This document shows positions 43,888 through 53,467 of a stretch of DNA of 64,000 bases, in pieces. Position numbers and translations under genes: made by a program. Source of the stretch: Verticillium longisporum (Eukaryota > Ascomycota > Sordariomycetes > Glomerellales > Plectosphaerellaceae); assembly GCA_019188255.1 (NCBI GenBank), contig JAETXT010000013.1, positions 2,418,001 to 2,482,000 of the forward strand, read 5' to 3'. The notes below the pieces were generated by a model, which saw only the letters and a program-made list of their open reading frames with translations, ran no database searches and was not told the origin of the DNA. Positions within the stretch are counted from its first letter, which is position 1, and every line of letters begins with the position of its first letter.

Positions 43888-44498
43888 CGGACCGACGACT
43901 GACGCGGAATTGATACCATCGGCTGCCCTGGAGCTTCACCTTGCCAAACATTTGACACGCTTGACAATCGATTGTGGATGTCGAGTAGGGGATTGCGAAT
44001 CATGCAGCCGTCAGCCACCTGACTGCTGACTGGACTCACACCTAGGAACCTGAGCACACCTGCGCAGACCAGATGCAGTGCAGTGGACCAGAAACGAGAT
44101 TGCTCGGCGCCCGTAGCCTTCACCGTGGAGCGGCACCACTCGTCGTCCAATGACCCTGCGTCGTCCAATGACCCTGCGTGGATCCAGGGAGCCGTTGACA
44201 AGCGCTTGGCAACGGCCAGGGGGCTCTGAGCATCGGAGCCAGGGGCTGCTCCCAAGCGGGCTAGACTCGCCGCTATTGACGGCACAGCGCTGAGTGTCTG
44301 GAGGAAGACGGTTGCCTGTTTGTTAGCTGTAAAAGCAAAGGGTCCCCCTCCCGCGATGATTTCCGTCTCGTCGCGTCGCCTGTACGGTCGTTGCGCCGAG
44401 TCTGTCGCTTCTTTTCCTTCTCTTCATTCACTCTGTCGCGCTCATTGACACCATCAGACTAATTCACGACATACAATCGCCTCGGCGAGTTTGCAGAC
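43888..44498. other. Intergenic SEC11 / MARVEL-like gene
   Basis: No gene seen. It contains an 18-bp perfect tandem duplication (44143-44178) in otherwise ordinary sequence. The last 120 bases before the next ATG are C/T-rich leader. Confidence 0.55.
44143..44178. repeat. 18-bp perfect tandem duplication
   Basis: TCGTCCAATGACCCTGCG occurs twice head to tail (44143-44160 and 44161-44178). It lies in intergenic DNA; origin by slippage is likely. Confidence 0.9.
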
Positions 44499-45509
44499 AT
44501 GCAGTCCAACGCGGCAGAGTCGAGCACAACGGCGCACCCTTCTTCAGAGAGACCAACGACGCCCACCCCCGATCCCCAGCCGACGGTTGCCCGCCAAACC
44601 CAGCCGCCGCTGATCAACAACGTGCAATCATTCGTGCCGCAACCATATCTTTATCCGCCGCAACCACCGCTCTACGGACCTGGGCCGCGCAAACCTCGCA
44701 TCATTCCGTTCACGAGATCGTGGCACATTGCCAAGATTGTGCTGCGATCGGTCGAGCTCGCCTGTGCCATCATCATCATTGCCCTGACGATCGCCCTCAT
44801 CTCCGCCGCACTCTACGCTGGCCATCTTCCGTTGGCTCTGAGCCTGCCACCGGTGCGTACTTGACCAGCATACTCGCTGGACGTCTCCTTATGCTGACTG
44901 CCCAGGCTTGCATGTGTGTCCTGTGGGAGACGGCAGAGTTCATTACTCTCTGTGCGCGAGGCGGCAAGCAGGGCATCCACCCAGGAGCTCACGTCGGCGT
45001 ACACCTTGTCACGTGGCTGTACTGGGCTCTAGGTATTGTCTTTATGGGCATGTTCTCCTCCTACCGAGGTGACTACCGAGACAGCTCGGACTTTGACTAT
45101 GGCATGGGCCTCAACTATGGCATCATCGGTACCAGCGCGGCTGCGTTGTGAGTTTTGTCTGGCTCTTGTTGACGAGTTACCATTACTGACATGTCCCAGC
45201 CTCGTCACCTTTACCTTGTTCGTCCGCGCCTGCGTCGAGACCAATCAGCGCAACCGTCAGCAGCGGCAGATTTTTGTCATGACTGGAAACGGCGGCCCCT
45301 TTTATGTCATGCCGCAGGCACAGGCCTCGCTGATGCAGCAGTATCCGCAAGCTATGCCTATGCCTGGTGTCTATCCCGGCGCCCCTCAATATCCTCCGGC
45401 GCGAGATTATAAGGTCCCAGTCACAGGCGGCGCACCACCACATCCAGTCATGTCGCCTGCCGATGGATCGTTCTACGGTCCGGGGAACCCTCACCAACAG
45501 CAAGCTTGA
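44499..45509 (+). CDS. Four-span (MARVEL-like) membrane protein
   Basis: A 301-residue protein from exons 44499-44852, 44906-45147 and 45200-45509 with introns of 53 and 52 bp. The first 75 residues are Pro/Ser/Thr-rich and cytosolic-like. Hydrophobic spans follow: VELACAIIIIALTIALISAAL, ACMCVLWETAEFITL, HLVTWLYWALGIVFMGMF and YGIIGTSAAAFLVTFTLFVRAC. The C-terminal 100 residues are Gln/Pro/Tyr/Met-rich (QAQASLMQQYPQAMPMPGVYPG). The layout and the polar loop between spans 3 and 4 resemble fungal MARVEL-type proteins, but no specific orthologue is recognised. The downstream neighbour at 45687 is convergent. Confidence 0.8.
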
Positions 45510-45686
45510 GCCAGCTGTCTAGCCGATCTAATGTCTAATCCATATTTTGATACCCCAAATACATTCTTGCCCGTATGAGCACCTTTTAGCACAAGTGAAC
45601 CGATTCGGTATCTGCGGAGCTGCTTTCAAGTCAAGTAAAGTCACTAGACAAGCGTAACATATCGTGCACAGCGGCAAACATTATTC

Positions 45687-47182
45687 TCATTCAGCCTTCC
45701 AGTGGAACTTGGCCGCAGGATGGTCAGGCGGCGGCCGTGCCGCACCCTTCTCGCCACGGAGATTCTCTCGGTACGTGCCCCCGGGAACGGCGTATCCCTC
45801 CCACAGCAGCCCGCGCTTCCTCAAAACGGGGAACAGGTCAGAGATGATATCCTCAAAGGAACCAGGCATCAGCGCGTACGCGAGATTGAACCCGTCAACA
45901 TCGGCTTCCGCCACCCACCTCTCCATCTCGTCTGCAACAAACTCCGGCGTGCCCACAACCGTCGCGCGAGACCACCGACCTTGATGTGGTTGCCCACCGT
46001 GTGCTTTGTCCACTTGGCCACGCCCGGCGCTGACTTGCTCCAGGCTTCGACTGCCGACCGTATGGCATTCGACTCTACGTGCCGCAGCTCTTCGTCGTCG
46101 GCGTATTTGGCCATGTCGATGCCCGTCCAGCCACCAAAGAGGGCCAGAGCACCGTCCTCGGAGCCAAAGCTGAGGAATTCCTCGTACCTCGCCTGCGCCT
46201 TCTCCTGCGTGCTCGCAATGACCGGGCACAGCAGAGCAAGGAACTTGATGGAGGCAGGGTCACGCCCGTACTCATCGCGCGCCGCCGCTCTGATCTCGGC
46301 AATGTTGTTGGCAATGACAGATGGCGAATGGCCAGCGACGAAGATGGCCTCGGCGTTCTTCGCCGCAAATGCCTTGCCAGCCCTGGAAGTGCCGGCCTGA
46401 AGAATGACCGGTGTTCTCTGCGGCGACGGCTCGCAAATGTGGGGGCCCGTCACCTGGTAAAACTTGCCGACGTGATCAATCGTCCGGACGAGCTTGGGGT
46501 CCGTATAGATGCCCGTCTCGCGGTTCAGCTTGACGGCATCATCTCGCCACGAGGATTGCCTGGGTTGTCAGCTACATTGAGATGCAGGGCATGAAAAGAG
46601 GCTCATCAAAGCTTGTACATGACTTCGACATACTCCTCAGCCATGACGTATCGCTCGTCGTGCTCCGGCTGTTGCGTATGGCCAAGGTTACGGGCCGCCG
46701 AATCGAGGTAGCCCGTGACAATGTTCCAGCCGACACGCCCTCCTGTCAAGTGGTCAAGAGTGCTGAGACGACGCGCGAGGTGGTACGGCTGTTCGTAGGT
46801 CGTTGCGACCGTGACGCCGAAACCTAGACTCTCCGTCGCTGCAGCCATGGCTGACACTGTCATCAAAGGCTCGTTGACCGGCCACTGCGCTCCAGAAACA
46901 ATGGCAGGATCGGGGTTCTTGGGCCCCTTGTACACATCGTACGCGCCCTTGACTGCCAGGATGCATCACACCATGTGCAGACCTCATCACTCTCCTGCAC
47001 ATCGGCGATGAACATGCCGGGTTAGCCGCCCTTCTCCAGCAGCAGGGCCACCTTCACCCAGTGCTGAAGGTTGCAGAACTCGGACGAGTGGTCATCCGGG
47101 TGCCGCCAGAGCCCCGGCGACTGATGGCCGCTGCATGACTCGACAAAGGCATTCAGAATGAGCTGCTTCTTGGGGAAGCCAT
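45687..47182 (-). pseudogene. Luciferase-like FMN monooxygenase (NtaA/SnaA/DszA family), disrupted
   Basis: The bacterial-luciferase-type flavin monooxygenase family is clear in pieces: KKQLILNAFVESCSGHQSPGLWRHPDD, then VKGAYDVYKGPKNPDP...SGAQWPVNEPLMTVSAMAAATESLGFGV, STLDHLTGGRVGWNIVTGYLDSAARN, SWRDDAVKLNRETGIYTDP, QAGTSRAGKAFAAKNAEAIFVAG and ADEMERWVAEADVDGFNLAYALMPGSFEDII. Lesions: the ATG at 47182 is out of frame across the run 47172-47175. TAA stands at 47024-47022. A probable intron 46953-46999 lacks one donor base. The intron 46606-46560 begins AT instead of GT. The frame slips again at 45973-45972. Some fit homopolymer miscalls, others do not. Relatives oxidise aminopolycarboxylates or organosulfur compounds; the substrate here is unknown. 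Confidence 0.75.
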
Positions 47183-47832
47183 GATGCTGGTGATTGCGGC
47201 GAGTGTCTTCTCTCTGTCTGAATGGTGTGCTCGACGCGATCCCCGTTCTCGACGTGAATTCCCTTGCTCTTTAATACACAATGGCTGAACGGCTGAATAG
47301 CCTTTCAATAGCCTGCGCCGAGATGGTCGTCCTCAAATGACCCCCGCCGACTACCCCTCGATGACCCATGTCGCATCGCGATGGCGCGATATACCCGCGC
47401 AATGAGATGCCCGGCGAACAAGTTCCGATGGCACATGCCGACCAATCGTCTTACACGCAATGTACGTCGCACAACTGCCGAGCGATGTCGGTCGTGCTGG
47501 TTTGAAGATCAATGGGGCCATTTTACTTTAGACATTCGAACAATCTTATCTGGGCCATACGGTGGTGAACCCGAGTCTCGCAGGATCACCTCCTCGTTGG
47601 GTACCGATGCGATCACGACATATTTAGTGGCGTGTCCTCATCTTGAGCGTGGGGTATCGATCCGCGCGTTCGGATACCTGCCACGTGCGTTGTCTCGGGC
47701 TCGATCGCAGGTCGATATCAAGAGGCAGTCCCGGCGTTCTGGTTTCGCTCTCCCCGTCTCGCTTCTTTCGGTATCGCTATTCGCTGTTGTCCGTACCATC
47801 CTGCTCAGACCACACACTGACAAGAGAACAAC
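47183..47832. other. Divergent region between disrupted monooxygenase and disrupted transporter
   Basis: I see no gene. The region shows no clear TATA box and no CYS3-type word on my reading. Confidence 0.5.
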
Positions 47833-49679
47833 ATGGCTGGAGGTGCAGCATCGGGCGATGCTTCCGACAGCGTCGTGGCACCTCCTCTCCCGCAGTTCGC
47901 TGCATAGCGAGTGTCTCTCGGATATCGTGCTCGTGCTCGACTGACCTTTCTTAGCATCGTTGTCGTCGTCATCGGCTTCATCTTTGCTGCCGTCATGATT
48001 GGCATTACGCACATCCTCAAGCGTACGGTCGGTGAAGACAACAAGAAGACGGAGATGTTCATCACAGCCAACAGGACTGTCAGCACTGGTCTCACGAGTT
48101 CGGCCGTCATCTCGTCGTGGCTCTGGCATGCACGTCATTGCCGCGACGTTCCTCCTCCCCGTCGGTGTCATCTTGTACACCTTTGTTGGCGGCGTCAAGG
48201 CCACGTTCCTCACCGACTATGTCCATATCAAGGCCACGTTCACCGACTATGTCCATACGTTCATCATCACCATCATCGTTTGCTTCTTCACGATCAAGGC
48301 CTTCTTGACGCCCGAGATTTCGTCGCCCGCCCATCTCTATGAGCTGATTGTGGCCGCTGGCGAGGCACACCCCGTCAGCGGTAACCACAACGGCTCCTAC
48401 CTGACCATGACGAGCCACGGCGTACGTGTGCCGCCCTCATGAACTATCTCTTCACCGCTGACATTCACAGGCCATGCTATTCGGCATCATCCACGTTCTC
48501 GCCAACTTTGGCCTCGTCGTCATGGACACGGGCTTCTTTGTCAAGGCCTTTGCCGCTCGTCCCCAGGCCGTCGTACCTGGGTACGTCATTGGGGGTATTG
48601 CCTACTTTGGCATCCCCTGGTGCCTGGGAACGCTGATGAGCTTTGTCGCCCTGGGTCTTGAAGGCGAGGAGATCTTCCCGACGTACCCTCGACGCATGTC
48701 CGGCACGGAAATCTCCAATGGTCTTGTGCTCCCGTACGCCGCCATTGCCATTGCCGGCAAGGGTGGCGCCACGGCGATCCTGCTCATCACCTTCATGGCC
48801 GTCACGTCGACGCTGTCGGCCCAGGTCATTGCCGTCTCGTCCATCATCAGCTTTGACATTTACCGCCAGTACATCAACAAGGCCGCTACCGACCGTGATG
48901 TCATTCGATGGAGTCACATTGGCGTCGTCTTTTTTGGTCTCTTCTCTGCTTGCTTTTCAACCGTGCTTCACTATGGCAAGGTCGATCTCGGCTGGACGCT
49001 GTACATGCTGGGCGTCTTGACATGCCCCGGCATCTTCCCGACGACCTTTGCTATTCTCTGGAAGAAGCAGTCTACCGTGGCTGCCGTCGTCTCGCCCATC
49101 CTCGGTCTCTTCACCGGTCTCGCCGTCTGGCTCGGCACCGCCCAAGCGCTCTTTGGCGAGATCAGCGTCGCATCCACCGGTCAGGCCGCCCCCTGCACCT
49201 GGGGCACAACGGCATCTGCGTTAAGCCCGGCGCTCTACTCTGTCGTCATTTCTCTCGTGAAGCCTGCCAATTTCAACTGGGCCGACTTCCGCAACGAGAA
49301 ACTCACTCTCGATGGCACGACACAGAACGTTGAGGAGTCGGACTACCAGACAAACAAGGCCCAGCTCAAACGTTGGGGCCGCCTCAGCGCCTACTGGTCG
49401 CTCGCCACGTTCCTCGGACACTGGGTCCTGTGGCCTCTGCCAATGTACGCGGCCAAGTATGTCCTTAGCGAGAGCTGCTTTGTGGCCTGGCTTGTCCTCG
49501 CCATTATCTGGGTGTGGATCACAATTTTTGTCGCCGGCTTTTTCCCAATCATCGACGGGCGCAAGCAAATCTTGGATGTCATTCAAACACTACGGGGCCA
49601 CAGCAAGAAGCCCGAGACGAGCGAAAGCGAGGGACCCGCGACGCCCGCCGAGTCCGTGGCCTATGACCGGAAGGAGTAA
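47833..49679 (+). pseudogene. Dur3-type urea/polyamine:H+ symporter with internal deletion
   Basis: A sodium:solute-symporter-family protein like fungal Dur3. The N-terminal part ends KRTVGEDNKKTEMFITANRTVSTGLTSSAVISSWLW. At 48124-48127 it jumps, out of frame, to [35 protein letters not shown]-type sequence. In intact relatives roughly 90 residues (two to three membrane spans) lie between. Just after, 30 bp is duplicated in tandem (48195-48256; [10 protein letters not shown] then IKATFTDYVH). A 49-bp intron (48422-48470) and a long clean 3' exon follow (AMLFGIIHVLANFGLVVMDTGFF ... ending PAESVAYDRKE). Near the start, TAG 47905-47907 is avoided only if a 60-bp intron 47895-47954 is removed. 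It is unlikely to be functional as written. Confidence 0.8.
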
Positions 49680-49788
49680 TGTCATTGTGAGTCATTTGGT
49701 AGCTAATGCAGGCATAATGCTAAATCCTGAATGCCATGTTTGTTCGTTGCCAGCCCCCAAGACCAGCCGTGGCGTGAAAGCTGCCTTT

Positions 49789-50734
49789 TTACAGACACTG
49801 TGAGTACCACTGGTTCGAGGCCCTGCATGTACCCTGCGAGCAGCACTTTGCGCCGTTCCAGCCCTGACCGCCGCACTGTCCGTAAAGCGCTGCGCAGCTG
49901 CCCGAGGGCGGGGGCGTCGTGGGAGGCGTCGTAGGAGGCGTGGTCGGGGGTGTGGTCGGTGGCGTCGTGGGTGGGCTCCCCGGAGTTCAACTTGCTTCGC
50001 ACAAATGTCAGTGCCGCCTGGCCGTAGACGCCGCCGTATCCCTGGTGAACGGCCTGGTTGTTGCCGGTGCAGCAGTAAGGGTCGGGCGAGTCGCAGTAGT
50101 TCTGGATCTTGCTGCCCGAGGGACAGACGAAGCCGGCAGGACGCGCGGCGAACTAACATGGTTAGCTAGAATTTCACGATGGCTGCTAAACAACAGATGC
50201 AGATCAACTCACCCCCTGCGCCGTGCAGGTGCCGACGTTGTACGGGAACCCGGCCCGGTACCGTGGGCTGCCCATGAGGATGGCAGCCTTGACGGCAGTG
50301 ACGGCGCTCGCAGTCAGGGGCACGGCCGTGTTGGTGATGCCGGAGCCCGGGTCGCCGCCGCCGCACAGAGCATTGTCCATGATCTGGCCGCCCTGGGAGT
50401 ACCCGACGAGAACGATCTGCGTGTTCGGGCACCTCTGGTTGAAGCTGTTGACAGCCGAGGCGACAGCGTTGGTGCCCTGCATGGCCGAGTTGCCGTAGCT
50501 GATGCCGCCGCAGGAGCTCTGGCCGCCGCACGCTGGGTACACGATGGCCTCGGCAGTCGAGCCGGGGTACGCGTTCAGGATGAGGTTGACGACGGTGCCG
50601 GCCGAGCCATAGCCGGGTCCGACAGTGGTTTCACGGGCGCCGAAAACGTGGATACTGGGGCAGCTCTGGCGCTCAACGAGACCCGCCGAAGCGACTAGGG
50701 CCTGGGCGGCGAGGAGGAGAGCGAACGTCTGCAT
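49789..50734 (-). CDS. Secreted CE5 esterase (acetylxylan esterase/cutinase type) with CBM1
   Basis: Exons 50734-50213 and 50152-49789, 60-bp intron. A signal peptide ([18 protein letters not shown]) leads into the CE5 domain. This has the nucleophile Ser113 in VGYSQGG, paired Cys residues (CGGQSSCGG), an Asp-bearing CDSPDPYCC and His in AVHQGYGG. It is an alpha/beta hydrolase close to Axe2-type acetylxylan esterases. A Thr-Pro repeat linker (PPTTPPTT) leads to a typical fungal cellulose-binding module: [30 protein letters not shown]. The frame slips in the CCCC run 49978-49981. One base fewer gives [11 protein letters not shown] and a 294-residue product. The intact CBM1 and catalytic residues argue for a functional gene and a base-call error. 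Confidence 0.88.
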
Positions 50735-51315
50735 TGTGATGGTGTGGATGAGTGAGGCGTCATGTCTCCTTTCTCCAAGGGCTCGGTGACGACCCTTTTA
50801 TATGCTTTGGACACTGTCAAAAGTCCCCCTCGGACCCTATCTTAACGTCTTTGGGAGATTGCTTGATCCTGCTACAAAAGGAGCCAGGTCCGACGACCTC
50901 CGTGTCGGTTGCATTCCGCTGGACCGTGCTCGGGTCACACGGCAAACAACGTCGTGAAAGCTTGGTACCGCGAAACGTGGCGGACGCTGTCATTAGCCGC
51001 GTCCCCTGGCTGGATCGTCTGCAAGCAGTGTCGACGGGAGAGCCTCATGCCGGCTGAAATGCCCGATAGTTGGGGTGCGCGGACTGCCTGAAGCCACGCG
51101 AGGGGCGGATAGATGAAGGCTTGAACTGAATTCAGGCTAATCCCCCTCGATGTCGGGACTTGAGCAGGGTTTCCCCACTCAAAGCATCACAACCGGCAGC
51201 CAATGCAACGGTATTGCGAGGCCCATGACTCGCGGTCAAAGCGGGAGTGAGCAAACAAAAGGGGGCATTCATTCATTATTATCTTACGCCTCGCGCCTCA
51301 CGCCTCACGTCTCAA
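50735..51315. other. Intergenic CE5 promoter / dioxygenase 3' flank
   Basis: No gene seen. Contains the CE5 TATA box listed separately. Near 51290-51310 is a short CTCACGCCTCACG repeat just after the dioxygenase stop. Confidence 0.55.
50794..50802 (-). promoter_or_regulatory. TATA box of the CE5 esterase gene
   Basis: TATAAAAGG on the minus strand, 60 bp upstream of the start codon at 50734. It is a strong match to the TATA consensus at a plausible distance. Confidence 0.65.
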
Positions 51316-52551
51316 TCAGAGGCCCAATGCCTCCCTCCGCCCCTTGCTCGAGGCATCCAGGTACGGGGCCTCGCCCAAAGAGCACACGCGGTCGCCGGCT
51401 CGGGCCTCGTCGTAGTCGTACGTCGCGCAGTGCCAGGTGCTCCTGTTGTCCCAGATGGCGAGGTCGTTCTTGCGCCACTTGAAGCGCACCTGGGCGTCGT
51501 GGTTTTGCGTCAAGAGATTGAAGATGTACGCCAGCAGAACATCCGACTCGTCTTTGGTCACGCCGTTGATGCGCTTTGTGAAGCCCCTGTTCACGTAGAC
51601 CGACTTCCACCCAGTGACGGCTTTTCGAGGTCAGCATTGCTTGCGGAGATTGAGATTGCGATGGGAAAGGGTTGCTGCTACTCACGGTTCGTGCGGATGA
51701 CAGGGTGCACCGCCATCAGGCCCGCGCCCTGGTTCAGGGGCGAGCCACGGATGCCCTGACGAATGGGGTTTCCCAGACGCTCGGCCTCGTCGAGGAAGAA
51801 CTTTGCGTCGTGCGTCGCCGTCAGGCCCTCGAGAAAGACCTGCATGGCGGGCGACAGCCGATCGTAAATCTCGTAGCCGCTCGCCCACATGGTGTCGCCG
51901 CCCGTGGCCGGCAGCGTGTGGATCTTGAGCATGGCATAGTCCGAGGGGACCGGCTCAAAGGTGATGTCGCTGTGCCAGCCGTTGCTCGCGAACCGGCTGA
52001 CGTCGGAGAGCTGGTGGGTCAGGCCGCCGCCCTTCTTCTGCTTCTCGGAGCTGATGACGCTGATCTGGTCACCAAGCTCGCTACCTTCTTCGGTCAGAGG
52101 GTGCACGTGAAGGGAGGACGACGAGGGCTGGGAGTTATCAGCAATGCGTTGCATCTCTCTCAAAGCAAGCGACGACGACTCACGCATCCCGAGAGCTCCG
52201 TCAAGCGCAGCATAAAGTCCTTCATCTGGATAGGCGTCACATCTTGGTTGCGCAGGAAGACAACACCCCTTTGTGAAACTGTTTAGTCAGAAAAATGTAC
52301 GTGTCGGCAAGGCAAGATCGCATCTCACTAGTCACAGCCAAATCCCGAATGAGCTGGTCGTCTCCGTTGAGGAGCTCGGCCACCTGAAGGCCCTCAAACT
52401 CGCGACCGATGACGGGTGTCAGGTCGTTGGGTGTGAAGCCATCGAGAGAGCCTGAGTAGCTCAACGGCGTCGTGAGACGCGGTTTGGCCAGCTCGTTGCC
52501 GCCGATTATGTTGCCATTGGCGCTGGCGTTGTCTTGCGTGGCGGAGGGCAT
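51316..52551 (-). CDS. Fe(II)/2-oxoglutarate sulfonate (taurine-type) dioxygenase, TauD/Jlp1 family
   Basis: A 354-residue enzyme from exons 52551-52329, 52278-52184, 52127-51686 and 51620-51316, with introns of 50, 56 and 65 bp. Iron ligands: His158 and Asp160 in NGWHSDITFEP, and the distal His317 in WDNRSTWHCATYDYDE. 2-Oxoglutarate binding is by the C-terminal Arg region (DEARAGDRVC). Other family marks are RGVVFLRNQDVTP, PATGGDTMWASGYEIYD and HPVIRTNPVTGWKSVYVNRGFT. Family members cleave sulfonates such as taurine to sulfite plus an aldehyde, supplying sulfur; some act on other carboxylates, so the substrate is inference. It is divergent from an MFS permease, with a CYS3-type site between them. 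Confidence 0.9.
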
Positions 52552-52820
52552 GATAAGAACGGGAAGCAAGTCCGAGGCGATGTATGGCTTGACCGAGATT
52601 TCTGACCGAGGTTCTTCTGATTTGTTGTGGTGGTGAGACAATCTCTTGTTCAGGGGTTTGTGATTAGGATGCGGCTTCACATTCGTGCTTGGGCATCCTC
52701 CAGGCCAGCATTGTGCAGACGAGCCATACATATCCGATCACGCCTTCGCCTGTTGGCGCGGAGAAACCGAAGCAAGAGGCAGTCGTCGACTCGTTGCGGA
52801 GAAAATATCGGGGATTCGCG

Positions 52821-52830
52821 ATGGCGTCAT
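52821..52830. promoter_or_regulatory. Putative CYS3/MetR sulfur-regulator site
   Basis: ATGGCGTCAT fits the palindromic consensus ATGRYRYCAT of Neurospora CYS3-type bZIP proteins at every position. It lies 270 bp upstream of the dioxygenase start and 638 bp upstream of the permease start. A chance match is expected about once per 65 kb, so context rather than the word alone carries the claim. Confidence 0.55.
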
Positions 52831-53226
52831 CTGACCCAAAATGAGCCGTCGGCCGCGCCAACCCCGTCCTGGACGAAGCCCCCGACCGGTGCCGCCGCGA
52901 CTCTCCGCGCGATGCCGAGGGAGGTCTTGGGTCGCCTTAGGGCCAAGCTTGGGAGCTGGGGGAGGGCTTCGTCGTGGCGGCATCTTCCACGCGGGCTCTG
53001 GGGTCTGCCTGGCTGGGGTCGACAGCTGCCGATCGCAAGACACAGCAGTCGTCCACTGCCCACCTACCCAGTCAGGGTCTGCTCCACCGAGGCAGATGCA
53101 TAGAAGGGCGTTCTACGTTTGAGTCGAGTGCCGGGACGTCGCGCTTTTGTGTCAATGGCGTGCTCCGGCCTTGGGATTTCGTCCAGCTCATTTCTCCGTA
53201 TCTTTCTCCGTGCGATGCCAATGGCG

Positions 53227-53236
53227 ATGGCTTCAT
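53227..53236. promoter_or_regulatory. Near-match CYS3/MetR site
   Basis: ATGGCTTCAT differs from ATGRYRYCAT at one position (T for R at position 6). It lies 232 bp upstream of the permease start. Confidence 0.3.
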
Positions 53237-53467
53237 GGTGTTGAGGTTGCATGAGAGTTGTCGCACTTATAGGAAGCCGTCGCAGTCCTGCTGATCTCGA
53301 CTTTTCGTCTCATCTTCTCAAGGTCGCCGCTCCTCACCCTGTTGTTGTTCCAAGGTCGAGACTCGAGCCGCACACGTGCACCACAGGCGAACTCGAATCT
53401 TCAGCCTCAAGCGTCAGCCTTGCTCCTGCCCTGCACCACACGTACCTGCCTTCTCACAGTCGCCGCC

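Larger units (their letters stand above)
52552..53467. other. Divergent promoter dioxygenase / MFS permease
   Basis: A 916-bp shared promoter. It contains one perfect and one near-perfect match to the CYS3/MetR consensus ATGRYRYCAT, listed separately. No coding sequence is supported. Confidence 0.7.
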
